NCBI GenBank assembly: GCA_964563155.1
Contig: CAZLVL010000012.1
Span: forward strand, 1 to 64,000
From: DUPQ01 sp964563155
GTDB lineage: Bacteria > Bacillota > Clostridia > DUPQ01
Direction of reading: 5' to 3'
Length of the DNA stretch: 64,000 nt
The first letter of the stretch is position 1. Every line of letters begins with the position of its first letter. The notes under the pieces were generated by a model. It saw nothing but the letters and a program-made list of their open reading frames with translations. It did not search any database and was not told the origin of the DNA. The position numbers were made by a program, and so were the translations under genes. This document shows, in pieces, positions 53,080 to 62,490 of this stretch.

Positions 53080-54936
53080 CTACTTAACCTTCTTAGATAA
53101 AAGCCTCATAGCATTTAGCACAGCTAATACAGAAACACCTACATCAGCAATTACAGCCATCCACAAAGAGGCAAAACCTAAAGCTCCCGCTACAAGGGCT
53201 AAAAACTTTATACCAATAGCAAAAACAACATTTTGTTTTGCAACAGCCATAGTCTTTTTAGATAATCTAATAGCAGTAGCAAGCTTTGATGGCATATCAT
53301 CCATAATAACTACATCAGAGGCTTCAATAGCTGCATGGGAACCTACTAAGCCCATGGATACCCCTACATCGGATAAGGCTAAAACAGGGGCATCATTAAT
53401 ACCATCACCAACAAATATTACCTTTTCCTTTGGTCCATGCTTCAGTCTTTCTTCCACATAGTGGGCTTTATCGTTGGGTAATAGTGAGTATTTATAGTCT
53501 TCTATTCCTAATTTGTCTGCTACTTCTTTAGCAGAAGACTGGTTATCTCCTGTTAGCATAACAAGGTCATGAATATTTAGAGCTTTTAATTGATCTATAG
53601 CTTCTTTAGAGTCTTTCTTAATTTCATCAGATATTACGATGTGGCCCATATATTCTTTATCCACTGATACATGCACAATGGTCCCAGCATGAGAACAGGC
53701 TTGCCAGTTAATAGAGTGCATATCCATTAACTTTTCATTGCCTACAGCCACATCTTTTCCATCAATTTTTGCCTTTATGCCATGGCCTGCTATTTCTTGA
53801 ATATGGCTAATACGACTGGTATCTACTGGTTTATAGTATTCATTTTTTAAAGAAAGAGAAATTGGGTGGTCTGAATAGGTCTCAGCAATAGCTGCTATTT
53901 CCAAAAGCTCTCTTTTTTTAATCTTTTCAGGGTGTAAGGCTGAAACCTTAAAAATCCCTTTTGTAAGAGTACCTGTCTTGTCAAAGATAACAGTCTTTGT
54001 TTGGGCAAGGGCTTCTATGAAGTTTCCTCCCTTAACCAATATTCCATTTTTAGAAGCAGCACCTAGGGCGCTAAAAAAGCTTAGAGGAACCGATAAGACC
54101 AAGGCACATGGACAAGATATGACTAAAAAGACCAAGGCCCTATAAATCCAATCCTTCCAATCCCCTTGAAAGAGTAAAGGTGGTATAAGGGCTAAAAGCA
54201 AGGCAGAAATAACTACAAGAGGAGTATAGTAGGATGAAAACCTACTTATGAATCTTTCTGTCTTTGCTTTTTTAGATACGGAATTTTCCACTAAATCTAA
54301 AATCTTTGAAACGGTAGAATCTTCATATATTCTACCTACCTTGATTTTTAAGAGGCCAAAGGTATTAATACTACCACTTAACACTTCATCTCTTAGACAA
54401 ACATCCACAGGTATTGATTCGCCGGTTAAAGAAGACATATCTAAAGCAGAGACTCCTTCGACAACAGTTCCATCTAAGGCAATCTTCTCTCCAGGCTTAA
54501 CTAGTAAGATATCTCCAACTTTAACCTCTTCAGGCTTTAAGGTTAGGATGCTTCCATCCTCTTTTTCTATATTGGCATACTCAGGCTTTATATTCATCAA
54601 GTCGGTTATGGACTTTCTAGACTTGTCTGTAGCATAGTCTTGGAAAAACTCTCCTGCCTGGTATAAAAGCATAACAGCAACAGCCTCAGGATATTCTTTA
54701 ATGAAAAAAGCCCCTATTGTGGCAATAGCCATGAGAAAGTTTTCATCAAAGATTCTTCCTCTTAGAATGTTTCTAAAAGATTTTAATAAAATATCATAAC
54801 CAACAACAAGATAAGACCCTATAAAGAGGATAAAACTTGTGGTCTTATCTCCAATTAATAGAGCTAGAACTAATAAAAGTAAACTAGTTACTAGTCTTAA
54901 AATAATTACCTTTTGGCCTTTATCTAAACTTTTCAT
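53080..54936 (-). CDS. Heavy-metal (Zn/Cd/Co) P-type ATPase
   Basis: This P1B ATPase has 618 residues with the CPC motif in ISCPCALVLSVP near 273, DKTGTLTKG near 318, SDHPIS near 355 and VGDGINDAPVLALSDVG near 508. It has no N-terminal metal domain; that is a separate protein just upstream (2-base gap). CPC with an ArsR regulator of the CadC/CzrA kind points to Zn/Cd efflux rather than copper. It works in the cell membrane. Confidence 0.93.
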   Translation of the reverse strand: MKSLDKGQKVIILRLVTSLLLLVLALLIGDKTTSFILFIGSYLVVGYDILLKSFRNILRGRIFDENFLMAIATIGAFFIKEYPEAVAVMLLYQAGEFFQDYATDKSRKSITDLMNIKPEYANIEKEDGSILTLKPEEVKVGDILLVKPGEKIALDGTVVEGVSALDMSSLTGESIPVDVCLRDEVLSGSINTFGLLKIKVGRIYEDSTVSKILDLVENSVSKKAKTERFISRFSSYYTPLVVISALLLALIPPLLFQGDWKDWIYRALVFLVISCPCALVLSVPLSFFSALGAASKNGILVKGGNFIEALAQTKTVIFDKTGTLTKGIFKVSALHPEKIKKRELLEIAAIAETYSDHPISLSLKNEYYKPVDTSRISHIQEIAGHGIKAKIDGKDVAVGNEKLMDMHSINWQACSHAGTIVHVSVDKEYMGHIVISDEIKKDSKEAIDQLKALNIHDLVMLTGDNQSSAKEVADKLGIEDYKYSLLPNDKAHYVEERLKHGPKEKVIFVGDGINDAPVLALSDVGVSMGLVGSHAAIEASDVVIMDDMPSKLATAIRLSKKTMAVAKQNVVFAIGIKFLALVAGALGFASLWMAVIADVGVSVLAVLNAMRLLSKKVK

Positions 54937-54938
54937 AT

Positions 54939-55148
54939 TTAAGAAATCTCTACTCCAAATCTTTTTGCAACCTTTTTAACATTGGGCAAAACAGCATCAA
55001 TCTTATCTTCATCAATGTCTATGGTTAGTTTTCTCATAATATAGTTTACATTTACATCATTTATATTCTTTATTTTCTGTAATTTTCTTTCTAGGTCTGC
55101 TCCACATGAGGCGCAATCTAGTCCGTCAATTTTATATGTGTTTTTCAT
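54939..55148 (-). CDS. Heavy-metal-associated (HMA) domain protein
   Basis: The protein has 69 residues and is a single ferredoxin-like HMA domain with the metal motif GLDCASCGADLE at residues 9-20 (CxxC). In relatives this domain is fused to the ATPase N-terminus; here it is a stand-alone chaperone-like subunit encoded 2 bases before the ATPase. Confidence 0.9.
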   Translation of the reverse strand: MKNTYKIDGLDCASCGADLERKLQKIKNINDVNVNYIMRKLTIDIDEDKIDAVLPNVKKVAKRFGVEIS

Positions 55149-55175
55149 AGCTTCTTTTTATGAGATCAGTATAAC

Positions 55176-55541
55176 TTACTCATAATCCTCCTTCACATGC
55201 TCCATTGCTTGATTTAAGATGGTATTCACATGATCATCTGCCAAAGAATAAAAGACAGCCTTACCTTCTCTTCTAGACTTTACCAGCTTACTTTGCTTTA
55301 GCACAGATAACTGGTGAGAGATAGCAGATTGTCCCATATCTAAAAGTGCAGCTATATCACAGACACATAATTCACTTACTGATAAGACAAATAGTATCTT
55401 TATCCTAGTCTTATCTGCAAAGACCTTAAGTAAATCTGATAGTAAAAACAAGATATCTTCAGTGGGCATTTGATTACTCACTTTTTTTACTATATCATCA
55501 TGGACATATAGAAAATCACACTTATCTGCTGGTACTATCAT
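55176..55541 (-). CDS. ArsR/SmtB metal-responsive repressor
   Basis: The product is 121 residues from the ATG at 55541, chosen because GGAGG lies 7 bases upstream; the in-frame ATG at 55553 lacks one. Winged helix: ISHQLSVLKQSKLVKSRREG. Metal residues: ELCVCD (alpha3N Cys pair) with an N-terminal Cys in DKCDFLYVH, as in CadC, and DHVNTILNQAMEHVKE (alpha5 Asp, His, His, Glu), as in SmtB/CzrA. Both site types seem present. It represses its own operon. Confidence 0.92.
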   Translation of the reverse strand: MIVPADKCDFLYVHDDIVKKVSNQMPTEDILFLLSDLLKVFADKTRIKILFVLSVSELCVCDIAALLDMGQSAISHQLSVLKQSKLVKSRREGKAVFYSLADDHVNTILNQAMEHVKEDYE

Positions 55542-55554
55542 ATCTGCCTCCATT

Positions 55555-55605
55555 CATATGAACACTCATTCATATGTATTATATTATATCTCACCTGCTT
55601 GTCAA
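55555..55605 (-). promoter_or_regulatory. Promoter and ArsR operator of the efflux operon
   Basis: On the minus strand TTGACA (55600-55605) lies 16 bases from TATAAT (55578-55583). Just downstream is a perfect inverted repeat, CATATGAA-N6-TTCATATG (55555-55576), resembling SmtB/CadC boxes. It covers the expected transcription start, so bound repressor would block initiation. Confidence 0.85.
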
Positions 55606-55700
55606 GAAAAATAAGCATACTTTAACTCATGTTTGTTTATATGTTTAGCTTCTCTAAATATTAAGGTAAATTTTTAGTAAAAAGACTAGATTAGCCTAGA

Positions 55701-57305
55701 TTACAAAGAAAGACTTCTTTCTTCTTTTTGTTCCTTTTTCATAACATACATTTGGTTATCTGCCTTTTTGATAAGGTCATAAACAGTCTTGTCTTTTTCC
55801 TTATCATAATAGGCTACACCAAAAGCGATAGAAAAGGGATATATAGACTTTTGAGCATGGTCTGCAACAAGACTTGTAAAGGCCTTTATCTCAGAGTCTT
55901 CCAGCTTTTCATTTAGTAACATACAAAATTCATCTCCTCCAATACGATAGCTTTTTCCTTTGGGGCTAAAGACTTCTTTTATAAAAGAGGCACAAGCCTT
56001 TAGGGCTTCATCTCCCTTGTCATGGCCATAATTGTCATTTATGAATTTAAGCATATTAAGATCAAACATCATTGCTCCAATAGGTAGTTTGTTTTTAATC
56101 TTTTTAATATCCTCTTCAAACTCATTTCTATTGGGTAAATCTGTTAAAAGATCCTTATAGGCTAAGATCTTCAAATACATGTCTTCTTGCATTCTTAAAA
56201 GATTTTGATAAAAGCGCTTTACCATATCCACTATTACAACAATCATAAAAATTATTACTGTGTATTTAAAGATAAATAGAGAGGCTCTCTTTTGTGTAAG
56301 ATAAAGATAAAACAACTCAGAGATCCCTCCAATTATTAAGATATTAAGAGGGATTAAAAAGCTTCTAAGAGTCTTGACTTTATTCAACCTATATTCCTTG
56401 TAAACTAAGTATAAGAACACTAAAACATTTGCGATAGTTGCACCATGAGCTATAAACTGAATTTGAAACAAATCTAAAGGTGTAAAAACTTGAATTAAAA
56501 AGCTGACTAACAAGACCCCAATGTGGACCCATGGGAAAATATATAGAAGTCTCTTTTTGGGGTTTTCTAGAAGGTAATAAACTAAAAAGTTTATGGGTAT
56601 GGGAAAGATAAAAAGTCCCACATATTCTAGTAAGTAAAGAACTTGGGGATAACCAAAATAAATCTGTAAGGCCCCATCTTGACATAAAATCCATATAAAG
56701 ATAGAAACAGCAAAGGTACCTAAATGTAAAAAGGTTTTACTAGTTATGCTCTTACGATTTTCAGCAAGAAAATAGATTAAATATGCTCCCAAGCCAACTA
56801 TTAAAACTAGAAATATCCCAAAAAGAGAAAAGATGGAACTTCTTTGATAGGTAGCTACACAATCACCTTTAGTACCATATCCAATATCTGGCAAATAGCC
56901 ATCATAGTTATCATAAACCGTTTCAAAAACTAGTTTCACAACCTTGTCTTGGCTGTTAGCTGGAATTGATGCTAGATTCCAGATTTTTCCTGGGGATTTA
57001 AGAAATTTAACAGAGTTATCTGTATAGCCAAAAGAATAGAGTTGTTCATCTTCTAAAAACACCTTAACTTTCAAATGTTCTGTTCTGAACAAAATGCTTT
57101 TTCTATGACTAAAATCCTCATTTAAAGTTATATATACTTGATAGGTGTTAGAGTTAACCCATTCAACATCGCTTACATCAGAAAATTTAGATAACTTATC
57201 TCCCTTTATTACATCGTTAGAATGTTCATAAAATAGAGAAATGCCTACCAAAAATAATATGGTCGCTATTAAAATTAGAGAAAAAACTTTGGTATAGTAT
57301 TTCAT
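55701..57305 (-). CDS. Membrane GGDEF protein (diguanylate cyclase)
   Basis: The product is 534 residues from the ATG at 57305. An N-terminal helix is followed by an extracellular beta domain (about 30-150), then seven helices (about 155-365), as in 7TM-DISM receptors, and a GGDEF domain with YRIGGDEFCMLL near 470. The active motif is intact. No RxxD inhibitory site lies five residues before it. It should make cyclic-di-GMP in response to an external signal. It has no clear operon partner. Confidence 0.88.
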   Translation of the reverse strand: MKYYTKVFSLILIATILFLVGISLFYEHSNDVIKGDKLSKFSDVSDVEWVNSNTYQVYITLNEDFSHRKSILFRTEHLKVKVFLEDEQLYSFGYTDNSVKFLKSPGKIWNLASIPANSQDKVVKLVFETVYDNYDGYLPDIGYGTKGDCVATYQRSSIFSLFGIFLVLIVGLGAYLIYFLAENRKSITSKTFLHLGTFAVSIFIWILCQDGALQIYFGYPQVLYLLEYVGLFIFPIPINFLVYYLLENPKKRLLYIFPWVHIGVLLVSFLIQVFTPLDLFQIQFIAHGATIANVLVFLYLVYKEYRLNKVKTLRSFLIPLNILIIGGISELFYLYLTQKRASLFIFKYTVIIFMIVVIVDMVKRFYQNLLRMQEDMYLKILAYKDLLTDLPNRNEFEEDIKKIKNKLPIGAMMFDLNMLKFINDNYGHDKGDEALKACASFIKEVFSPKGKSYRIGGDEFCMLLNEKLEDSEIKAFTSLVADHAQKSIYPFSIAFGVAYYDKEKDKTVYDLIKKADNQMYVMKKEQKEERSLSL

Positions 57306-57440
57306 TCTCACCGTTTTCTTCTAAGATATCTATACATTATTACATGACATTTTTCACTTTTGGCATGTTAAAAACTATTATAAACAATATGGAATAAATT
57401 GTAAAGAATGCGAATCGCCAAATAAAAAGCACCTACTTAA

Positions 57441-58340
57441 TTACCTTTTATCAAAATCTCTAACATAACCTGTAGCAGCCCCAATTTTCCCACCAGCAAG
57501 TAAATGCTTTTTAATGTTGCGCATTAAGGAAGTATCTTCTGGCAGTTGTGTAAAATCATCATATTCTTTCTTGTAAATCCACTTCAGACCATTATTAGTC
57601 TCTTTATTAACATGGACAATCTCATAGTCTGACTGAAACTCTAATATATGAGAGCCTTCTTTTAAAAATTGCTTTAAAACTGGAGATAACAACCAGGTTG
57701 CACAATAGACACACATATAATTATAGTCTGGAAAGTGCTTAAAGAAAAACTCTTTAGCCATGCCATATGATGTATCTAAGGCATCCCTAGTAAGAAGAGA
57801 AGAAGATGGAATATGGACAGATAAAACAGGAGAGCCGCCTAGAGCCTTACCTATAGGTAATGAGTTTTCAGAAAGAGTAAGTAGCTCATATTCCAATTCT
57901 CCAAGACGAAAGATTTTTGCTGATAATTGTCGATAAATCCAATGGTCCCTATCAAAACCATAATACCCATAGCTTTGCATATGCTCATTTACAAACAGAT
58001 TAAAGGCTTCCATAGAGTCTAAATATACCTGCCTAGAAATACCCAAGCCCTTATATATCTCATAGGTATGTTGTGCTGCAGCTAAATAGATAGATAAGGC
58101 CTTTAATCCATTATCACCACTTGGATCTTCTTTAGTTTTACAAAGTGCAGATATTTCTTTTGTAGACTCTTCTCCGGTCTCTAGAGAAAATAGGCCTTTA
58201 AAATATGGGTCAAACCTTTTTAAATCCATTTTTTCTATATGATTTATTAATCTATCAGTAACTTCTTTTTGAAAGCCCAAATACTCACAAAGGTCTTTCA
58301 TTGCAAGAGAAGAAGAATAATTAAAAATACTTAAGCCCAT
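57441..58340 (-). CDS. Acyltransferase-domain protein (NAT_N/GNAT_C-like)
   Basis: The protein has 299 residues. It resembles the clostridial family annotated as acyltransferase-domain proteins: an all-helical N-terminal half, then FDRDHWIYRQLSAKIFRLGELEYELL, VLSVHIPSSSLLTRDALDTSY, CATWLLSP and ILEFQSDYEIV. Substrate is unknown. GGAGGGG precedes the ATG. It lies 58 bases after the ceramidase-like gene, and the two are likely cotranscribed; linked action on an acylated compound is possible. Confidence 0.75.
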   Translation of the reverse strand: MGLSIFNYSSSLAMKDLCEYLGFQKEVTDRLINHIEKMDLKRFDPYFKGLFSLETGEESTKEISALCKTKEDPSGDNGLKALSIYLAAAQHTYEIYKGLGISRQVYLDSMEAFNLFVNEHMQSYGYYGFDRDHWIYRQLSAKIFRLGELEYELLTLSENSLPIGKALGGSPVLSVHIPSSSLLTRDALDTSYGMAKEFFFKHFPDYNYMCVYCATWLLSPVLKQFLKEGSHILEFQSDYEIVHVNKETNNGLKWIYKKEYDDFTQLPEDTSLMRNIKKHLLAGGKIGAATGYVRDFDKR

Positions 58341-58398
58341 AACCCCTCCAATCTATTTTTTCAACTTAACTTTTTCTTTTTTGTCTTAGTTTTTCCCT

Positions 58399-59784
58399 TT
58401 AGTTTTTTTCTAATAATAATGAGGTAGCTTTATCTACTATTATGTCTTCTATTTCTGGTAAAAATGGCCCAGCCAATCTAGCCTTTATAAATGATAAAGC
58501 TTCATAACCTCCTTCATTAAGAATCTTTCTTGTAGGAATGTAACAAACACTACTATTACAATAGCCTAGAGCAATTACATGCTCATCTAAAAGTGCTCTT
58601 TTAATGCTTTTACCTATATCACTTACAACCTCACATTCTAAAGCTAGTATGCTGGTTTTGTCATCTAGCCTAAGTAAGGCAATCTGGTAAGAAAGATACT
58701 TCTTACTTTTGTTTTCTTTTAAACCCATCAAAATTCTTCTAGCTGAATCCTTTACATATTCAGGCTCACCTTGACTATTTAAAATGGCTTCCCATTTAGA
58801 AGCATCCCAAGGATTAGTATGCAACTTTACTTCTATACTATTAGTCTTTATATCAAATTCAATTTTTCTCCATTGGAACTCTTTTTCTCTTTGATTTTTT
58901 CTTTCATCATCATTCTCAATCAATTTTTGTATTTCATTGAAAAGCACTTTGCCTGCAATTTCTAACTCATCAAAATCACAACTTTTAAAACTACCATCTT
59001 TAGCTGTTATGTATGGCTTTATATCAGCCCCACATCCTTGTAGAAAGACAGCTTTCATGCCTGGATTCTTCCTTTCAAGATACTTATTTACCACCCCTGG
59101 AAAATCTGCAGATATTAGATAATTATCAGACCCCAAAGTTGTAGGGTGGCAGGCATAGTTGTATATAAGTCCACGAAGGATATTCTTCTTATCTATAAAT
59201 TTAATTAAGAATAAATCTGTATCTATAGCTTCATCATTAAAATATGGTTTCCATAAAACTCTTTTTTCATGGGGGTATCTTCTACTTACACCAAATCTGG
59301 AAAAACCCTTATATATAAAGGCTTGGCCTTCAATCAGGTTTTGTAAGCCCTTATCAATCATATTAATTATTTTATTTCTAATTAGCTTAAAATATTCTAT
59401 ATCTTCAGTAAAATCAATTTCATTTACATCTAAATCCCACAAGACTTTATCTGCATTTATACTGTGTAGTCTGGCAGGCCTTAAACTGGGATCTTCTCCT
59501 GTTACCCCTACAACCGAATGGGTATGAGAATAATTTATTAATATATCTTCTTTTTCAAAACCAAACTTTTTTTTAATAGCTTTTTTTATTCCACTTGCAA
59601 AAGACCTATCTCCATACAACAAATCAAGGGCTATTATTACTACAGTTTTATTAGATTTTATTATTACAACTGAAAGATAGGGCGAATCATGCACTCCTAG
59701 ACTTTTATGATTTCTACCTGAGAATCCCCCTTGTAAAACAGGTATATGAGGTGTTATTTCTTCTTTTAAAATTGAAAACTTCAC
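58399..59784 (-). CDS. Neutral/alkaline ceramidase-like protein
   Basis: The protein has 461 residues with a GTG start at 59784 after GGGGG. No signal peptide is seen, so it is probably cytosolic. SHTHSVVG near 88-95 and YACHPTTLG near 215 are zinc-ligand blocks of the neutral ceramidase N-terminal family (PF04734), and FLQGCGADIKPY near 252 is also typical. Only the N-terminal catalytic-type domain is present; the C-terminal ceramidase domain is absent. Bacteria of this type rarely make ceramide, so the substrate is probably another amide. Confidence 0.8.
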   Translation of the reverse strand: MKFSILKEEITPHIPVLQGGFSGRNHKSLGVHDSPYLSVVIIKSNKTVVIIALDLLYGDRSFASGIKKAIKKKFGFEKEDILINYSHTHSVVGVTGEDPSLRPARLHSINADKVLWDLDVNEIDFTEDIEYFKLIRNKIINMIDKGLQNLIEGQAFIYKGFSRFGVSRRYPHEKRVLWKPYFNDEAIDTDLFLIKFIDKKNILRGLIYNYACHPTTLGSDNYLISADFPGVVNKYLERKNPGMKAVFLQGCGADIKPYITAKDGSFKSCDFDELEIAGKVLFNEIQKLIENDDERKNQREKEFQWRKIEFDIKTNSIEVKLHTNPWDASKWEAILNSQGEPEYVKDSARRILMGLKENKSKKYLSYQIALLRLDDKTSILALECEVVSDIGKSIKRALLDEHVIALGYCNSSVCYIPTRKILNEGGYEALSFIKARLAGPFLPEIEDIIVDKATSLLLEKN

Positions 59785-59949
59785 TAGACCCCCACTAATA
59801 TAGCTTTAATAATTTTTTTAATCTTCTTATGAATGATCTATTTTGCTACATGCCTTCTTAAACTTTTACTACAAGCATCTTTATCATATCCATAAAATTA
59901 TTGATAATCAACAAAAGAGGGCTATTACTTACTAGAGTCTACAGGCTTA

Positions 59950-60771
59950 TTACTTTTCTAAAGAAGAAACTCCCACAAATCCAAAGCCTAGATGAATTCC
60001 TAAGATGGGACCTGCCTTTCTTAGCTTTATAAGTAAATCTGGATACCTGCTTTTTAAAACATTGTGGACAGCTATGGCTGTTGAGGTATTTTCTATGTAG
60101 TTTATAACTACAGCTTCTGTATTTTTATTAATACTCTCTGTTAGCATCTTAACCACATGGGTTTGTCCCCTTGCCATATCTTCAAACACTACAGTACCTT
60201 CTTTAAGGGCAAGAATAGGGGTCTTGTTCATAATATTTCCAACACTCATTCTAACAAAGCCAATTCTTCCACTTCTTCTTAAACTTTGCATGTCATTTAT
60301 GGAAAAGTAGGTTTTTATCTTATCTCTAGTCTCTTCTAGTTTTGACACAATTTCTTCTAAAGAGAGGTTTTTGTTTATAAGGGTTTTTGCGGTTCTTATA
60401 AGGAGGTAGTTTTTTCCCGCTGTTCCCAAGCTATCAAAGACAGCTACATCTTTTTTATCAAAAAAGCTGGCAGCTTTTTTTGCAGCATAATATGCTCTAC
60501 TTAAACGAGAGGATAAGGTAATACATAAAACCTTATTTCCCTTATCAATCTCTTCTTGAAAACTTCTTATAAAGCTATCCTCATCAGGATGACTGGTTAT
60601 ATATCTATCAGCATTTCTAATTAAATCATCAAGATTTTCTTCTTGTCCAGAAAAGTTTTCTAAGTATATATAGTTACCACTTTTATATATGACAGGTAAA
60701 ATCTTTACATCCATCTCTTGGGCTTCTTCTTTTTTTAAATAGGAGGTGGAGTCACTTATAATTTTTATCAT
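59950..60771 (-). CDS. DegV family (FakB-like) fatty-acid-binding protein
   Basis: The protein has 273 residues with the EDD fold. KIISDSTSYL at the start, ITSHPDEDSFIRSFQE, LCITLSSRLSRAYYAA near 95 and VFDSLGTAGKN are family blocks. FakB proteins hold fatty acids for phosphorylation by FakA. It follows accA by 2 bases, tying it to fatty-acid synthesis. A fakA gene is not in the window. Confidence 0.88.
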   Translation of the reverse strand: MIKIISDSTSYLKKEEAQEMDVKILPVIYKSGNYIYLENFSGQEENLDDLIRNADRYITSHPDEDSFIRSFQEEIDKGNKVLCITLSSRLSRAYYAAKKAASFFDKKDVAVFDSLGTAGKNYLLIRTAKTLINKNLSLEEIVSKLEETRDKIKTYFSINDMQSLRRSGRIGFVRMSVGNIMNKTPILALKEGTVVFEDMARGQTHVVKMLTESINKNTEAVVINYIENTSTAIAVHNVLKSRYPDLLIKLRKAGPILGIHLGFGFVGVSSLEK

Positions 60772-60773
60772 TT

Positions 60774-61529
60774 TTATATTCCTCTAAAACGCATATATCT
60801 TTGGGTCTTTAATGTTTGGCCATCTTTTTTTAAGCTTTCTTTTATAAACTCATAAATATCAGCCTGAAGTTTTTCCATCATTAATTCATCTTCTTTTATA
60901 ACTCTTTCAACCACCTTTAGTTGGTATAAATCTTTTGAGGTCAACTTAAGACTTTGGGCTGCCTCACTTGCCTTACTGGGGTCTTTCCAAAGTATACTGG
61001 CACAACCTTCAGGAGAAATAACAGAATAGACTCCATTTTCTAGAATCCAGACTTCATTTGCTAAAGCTAAAGCCAGAGCTCCACCTGAGCCACCTTCTCC
61101 AATGAGAATAGAAAGAATAGGGACTTCTAGAGCAGACATTTCCAAAAGGTTTTCTGCTATAGCTTGGCCTTGTCCTCTTTGTTCAGCTTCTAAACCACAA
61201 AAGGCCCCTGGTGTATCCACAAATAGCACAATAGGTCTTTTGAATTTTTCTGCTAGCTTCATTTGCCTTAAAGCTTTTCTGTAACCTTCAGGGTGGGCAG
61301 AGCCTAGATTTCTCTTTTGCTTTTCTTCATTGCTCTTACCTTTTTCCACCCCTATAACTGTACAAGGAATATCTTTTAAGTATGCAATACCAGCAATAAT
61401 GGCAGGATCATCTTTGAATCTTCTATCTCCATGCATTTCTAAAAAAGAAGAAAAGATAGAATTAATAAAGTCTATGGCAGTGTTACGGCCCTTGGATCTG
61501 GCCTTTAGTACATAATCATATGCTTGCAT
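60774..61529 (-). CDS. accA: Acetyl-CoA carboxylase carboxyltransferase subunit alpha
   Basis: The protein has 251 residues, shorter than the about 320 of enterobacteria but normal for many clostridia. FLEMHGDRRFKDDPAIIAG, NLGSAHPEGYRKALR and LIGEGGSGGALALALA are diagnostic. It transfers carboxyl from biotin to acetyl-CoA with AccD. The ATG overlaps accD by 14 bases. Confidence 0.95.
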   Translation of the reverse strand: MQAYDYVLKARSKGRNTAIDFINSIFSSFLEMHGDRRFKDDPAIIAGIAYLKDIPCTVIGVEKGKSNEEKQKRNLGSAHPEGYRKALRQMKLAEKFKRPIVLFVDTPGAFCGLEAEQRGQGQAIAENLLEMSALEVPILSILIGEGGSGGALALALANEVWILENGVYSVISPEGCASILWKDPSKASEAAQSLKLTSKDLYQLKVVERVIKEDELMMEKLQADIYEFIKESLKKDGQTLKTQRYMRFRGI

Positions 61530-62472
61530 TTTTTACCTCTTTTCTTTCATGCATCTTTAAAAGCAGTCCCAGATAAGTCTTTTGTGCCTTTCTACTTACA
61601 ATGTCATCTATAAAGCCATTTTCCATAACAGATGTGGCTCTTTGCAGCTCTTCTGGCACCTTTTTTCTAATGGTCTGTTCAATTACTCTAGGACCAGCAA
61701 AACATACGAGGGCATCTGGTTCAGCTAATATAATGTCTGCTTGCATGGCAAAAGAAGCTGTAACACCTCCAGATGTGGGATTTGTAAGTACGCAAATATA
61801 AAGGTTGCCTTGGTCAGAATGTCTTTTAACTGTAGAGCTAACCTTGGCCATTTGCATTAAAGATATGATACCCTCTTGCATCCTGGCCCCTCCTGAAAGG
61901 CTAAAGCCAAGAACTGGAAGAGATTTATCTGTAGCATATTCAAAAAGTCTACTTATCTTTTCGCCGGTGATTTGGCCCATACTGCCCATCATGAACTCCC
62001 CATTCATTATAAATATGGCAGTCTCACACCCTCCTATACTACAAAGGCCACAAAGAACAGATTCGTTTTCACCAGATGTTTTTATAGCCTTTTCTAGTTT
62101 TGCATCATAGTCAGGAAAATCAAGGATATTTACAGATTTTAAGTCTTGGTTATGTTCCACAAAAGAATTTTCATCACACAAGATTTTTATCCTCTCTTTT
62201 GGACTTATCATGAAGTGATGATTACAAAAAGGACAAATATGGAGACTCTTTTCTAAATCAATTCTACTTATATATTTCTTACACTTCTTGCAATATATTT
62301 CTTCTTTGCTCTCTTTGTGATCTTTACTCTCTCTATTTATTTTAGCTTCTTTATTTACTTTTTCTCTACTTGCTTTTTCTTTTTTATCCTTAGTTTGGCT
62401 TTTGTCTTTGGGAAACAATCTAGATTTCTTTCCTTCGCCTTCTAAGGTATTTTTAGGTCTTTTGAATCTCAT
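61516..62472 (-). CDS. accD: Acetyl-CoA carboxylase carboxyltransferase subunit beta
   Basis: The protein has 318 residues. A very basic Lys/Glu-rich N-terminal tail of about 55 residues precedes the zinc finger YCKKCKKY...ICPFCNHHF (four Cys). The crotonase core has GEFMMGSMG, FSLSGGARMQEG and LTNPTSGGVTASFAMQ. The charged tail is unusual; it may bind nucleic acid or be disordered. It lies 18 bases after accC. Confidence 0.94.
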   Translation of the reverse strand: MRFKRPKNTLEGEGKKSRLFPKDKSQTKDKKEKASREKVNKEAKINRESKDHKESKEEIYCKKCKKYISRIDLEKSLHICPFCNHHFMISPKERIKILCDENSFVEHNQDLKSVNILDFPDYDAKLEKAIKTSGENESVLCGLCSIGGCETAIFIMNGEFMMGSMGQITGEKISRLFEYATDKSLPVLGFSLSGGARMQEGIISLMQMAKVSSTVKRHSDQGNLYICVLTNPTSGGVTASFAMQADIILAEPDALVCFAGPRVIEQTIRKKVPEELQRATSVMENGFIDDIVSRKAQKTYLGLLLKMHERKEVKNASI

Positions 62473-62490
62473 AGCTCAAAATCCTTTCTT

